From an uncultured bacterium (lineage in GTDB: Bacteria; Verrucomicrobiota; Kiritimatiellia; RFP12; UBA1067), in assembly GCA_902802945.1 (NCBI GenBank), contig CADCOC010000021.1, forward strand, positions 27,457 through 65,733: a stretch of 38,277 nt of DNA, written 5' to 3'. Position 1 is the stretch's first letter, and each line of letters begins with the position of its first letter. Positions 38,082-38,277 of the stretch are shown here, in pieces. Under the pieces are notes generated by a model, which was given only the letters and a program-made list of their open reading frames with translations, was not told the origin of the DNA and did not search any database. Position numbers and translations under genes: made by a program.

Positions 38082-38154
38082 GCGCAAAACTTCAATTTCC
38101 CAAAATCCCGCTTGCGTTGGGCGGGGGAATGTGGCATACTATTTCCGTCTTGCC
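38082..38154 (+). repeat. Promoter cassette, copy 2
   Basis: About 73 bases matching 37596-37669 with one single-base indel and about four substitutions. The changes restore a usable -10 (CATACT). It is followed by a GCCC-CATTAA-GGGC hairpin in place of the GCCTTT-C-AAAGGC hairpin of copy 1. Confidence 0.8.
38112..38140 (+). promoter_or_regulatory. Promoter for the ORF at the right edge
   Basis: TTGCGT (38112-38117), 17-base spacer, CATACT (38135-38140) preceded by TGG as an extended -10. Confidence 0.55.
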
Positions 38155-38219
38155 CCATTAAGGGCGGTTCGTATCGTTTTGAGGTGAAAAAGTTCGTTTT
38201 ATACAGGAGGTGACATCAG

Positions 38220-38277
38220 ATGAGTTATACGTTGCAATTACCGGCGACGGTCATAGATGATGCCAAGATGTATGCGA
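38220..38277 (+). CDS. Partial CDS, possible antitoxin-type small protein
   Basis: ATG at 38220 with a very strong AGGAGGTGA ribosome-binding site; the frame is open to the window edge and gives MSYTLQLPATVIDDAKMYA. A beta strand (YTLQLP) followed by a helix (TVIDDAKMYA) is the start pattern of ribbon-helix-helix or DUF6364-like antitoxins. Only 19 residues are visible, so this is a suggestion. Its promoter is the intact copy of a duplicated cassette. Confidence 0.5.
   Translation, partial: MSYTLQLPATVIDDAKMYA

Larger units (their letters stand above)
37295..38219. other. 0.9-kb repeat-rich intergenic region
   Basis: No convincing CDS. It contains five 26-bp hairpin elements, a heptamer tract with inverted arms, a 22-bp-period tandem array, and two copies of a promoter cassette. 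A TTAGCA/TGCTAA hairpin at 37305-37323 follows the HU-like gene but has no U-run after it. Confidence 0.75.

Noticed and set aside
37596..38154. Integron attC sites in the repeated cassette
   Set aside because: GTTGGGC fits the GTTRRRY core, but paired inverse cores at proper spacing are missing and such 7-mers are expected by chance in this length.

Overview
The window reads as a chromosomal segment of a GC-rich bacterium of the PVC group, most likely a Kiritimatiellota/Verrucomicrobiota lineage. This is inferred from gene content, not from a marker phylogeny. The pointers are a DUF1080 (3-keto-disaccharide hydrolase) protein, a Tat-exported Gfo/Idh/MocA oxidoreductase, GH20 and GH43 enzymes, PPi-dependent phosphofructokinase, a DPNxDxDGDGVSN-type calcium-binding motif in an exported protein, and heptamer and short-hairpin repeats scattered between and inside genes. 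No rRNA, tRNA, CRISPR array or transposase is visible.

Region 1 (1-5162) starts inside a large uncharacterised CDS. Two overlapping exported proteins, a SIS-domain sugar isomerase-like protein and a PfkB-family kinase follow, packed as an overlapping string and peppered with 7-bp repeats. A 32-codon ORF with a good ribosome-binding site closes it.

Region 2 (5179-9212) looks foreign, with visibly more A/T and a different codon choice. It holds a small beta-trefoil-like protein and a 1122-residue FHA / multi-membrane-span / GAF-like protein. I recognise no described system with this architecture, and it is one of the two best candidates here for something new.

Region 3 (9348-17135) is an amino-sugar and glycan module: GH20 hexosaminidase, BadF-type sugar kinase, calcineurin-like phosphoesterase, MurQ etherase, Gfo/Idh/MocA oxidoreductase and GH43 glycosidase. 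Together they suggest release, phosphorylation and lactyl-ether cleavage of GlcNAc/MurNAc-type sugars. A chain of three tiny ORFs precedes the kinase.

Region 4 (17136-32646) is mostly housekeeping: purine nucleoside phosphorylase (divergent), RibH, PPi-PFK, a HAD-like protein with lost catalytic acids, MazG, IspH, RF2, TsaB, a DUF7309/DUF6930-like protein, a Ca2+/Na+ antiporter-like protein, tagaturonate reductase, S15, PNPase, a 2[4Fe-4S] ferredoxin, signal peptidase I, a small anchored protein and DprA.

Region 5 (32648-38277) holds the DUF1080 protein divergent from HemL, a PAS-only protein divergent from a chimeric HU-like/zinc-ribbon protein (the second best novelty candidate), and a 0.9-kb repeat-rich intergenic region. 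That region carries five copies of a 26-bp hairpin element, a 22-bp-period tandem array and a duplicated promoter cassette whose second copy drives a partial, antitoxin-like ORF at the window edge.

Two signals recur throughout. Promoters tend to have -35 boxes of TTGCGT/TTGCNN type at 17-18 bp and/or an extended -10 (TGGTATAAT). The same 26-bp hairpin element found between genes also sits in frame inside dprA and the antiporter gene.
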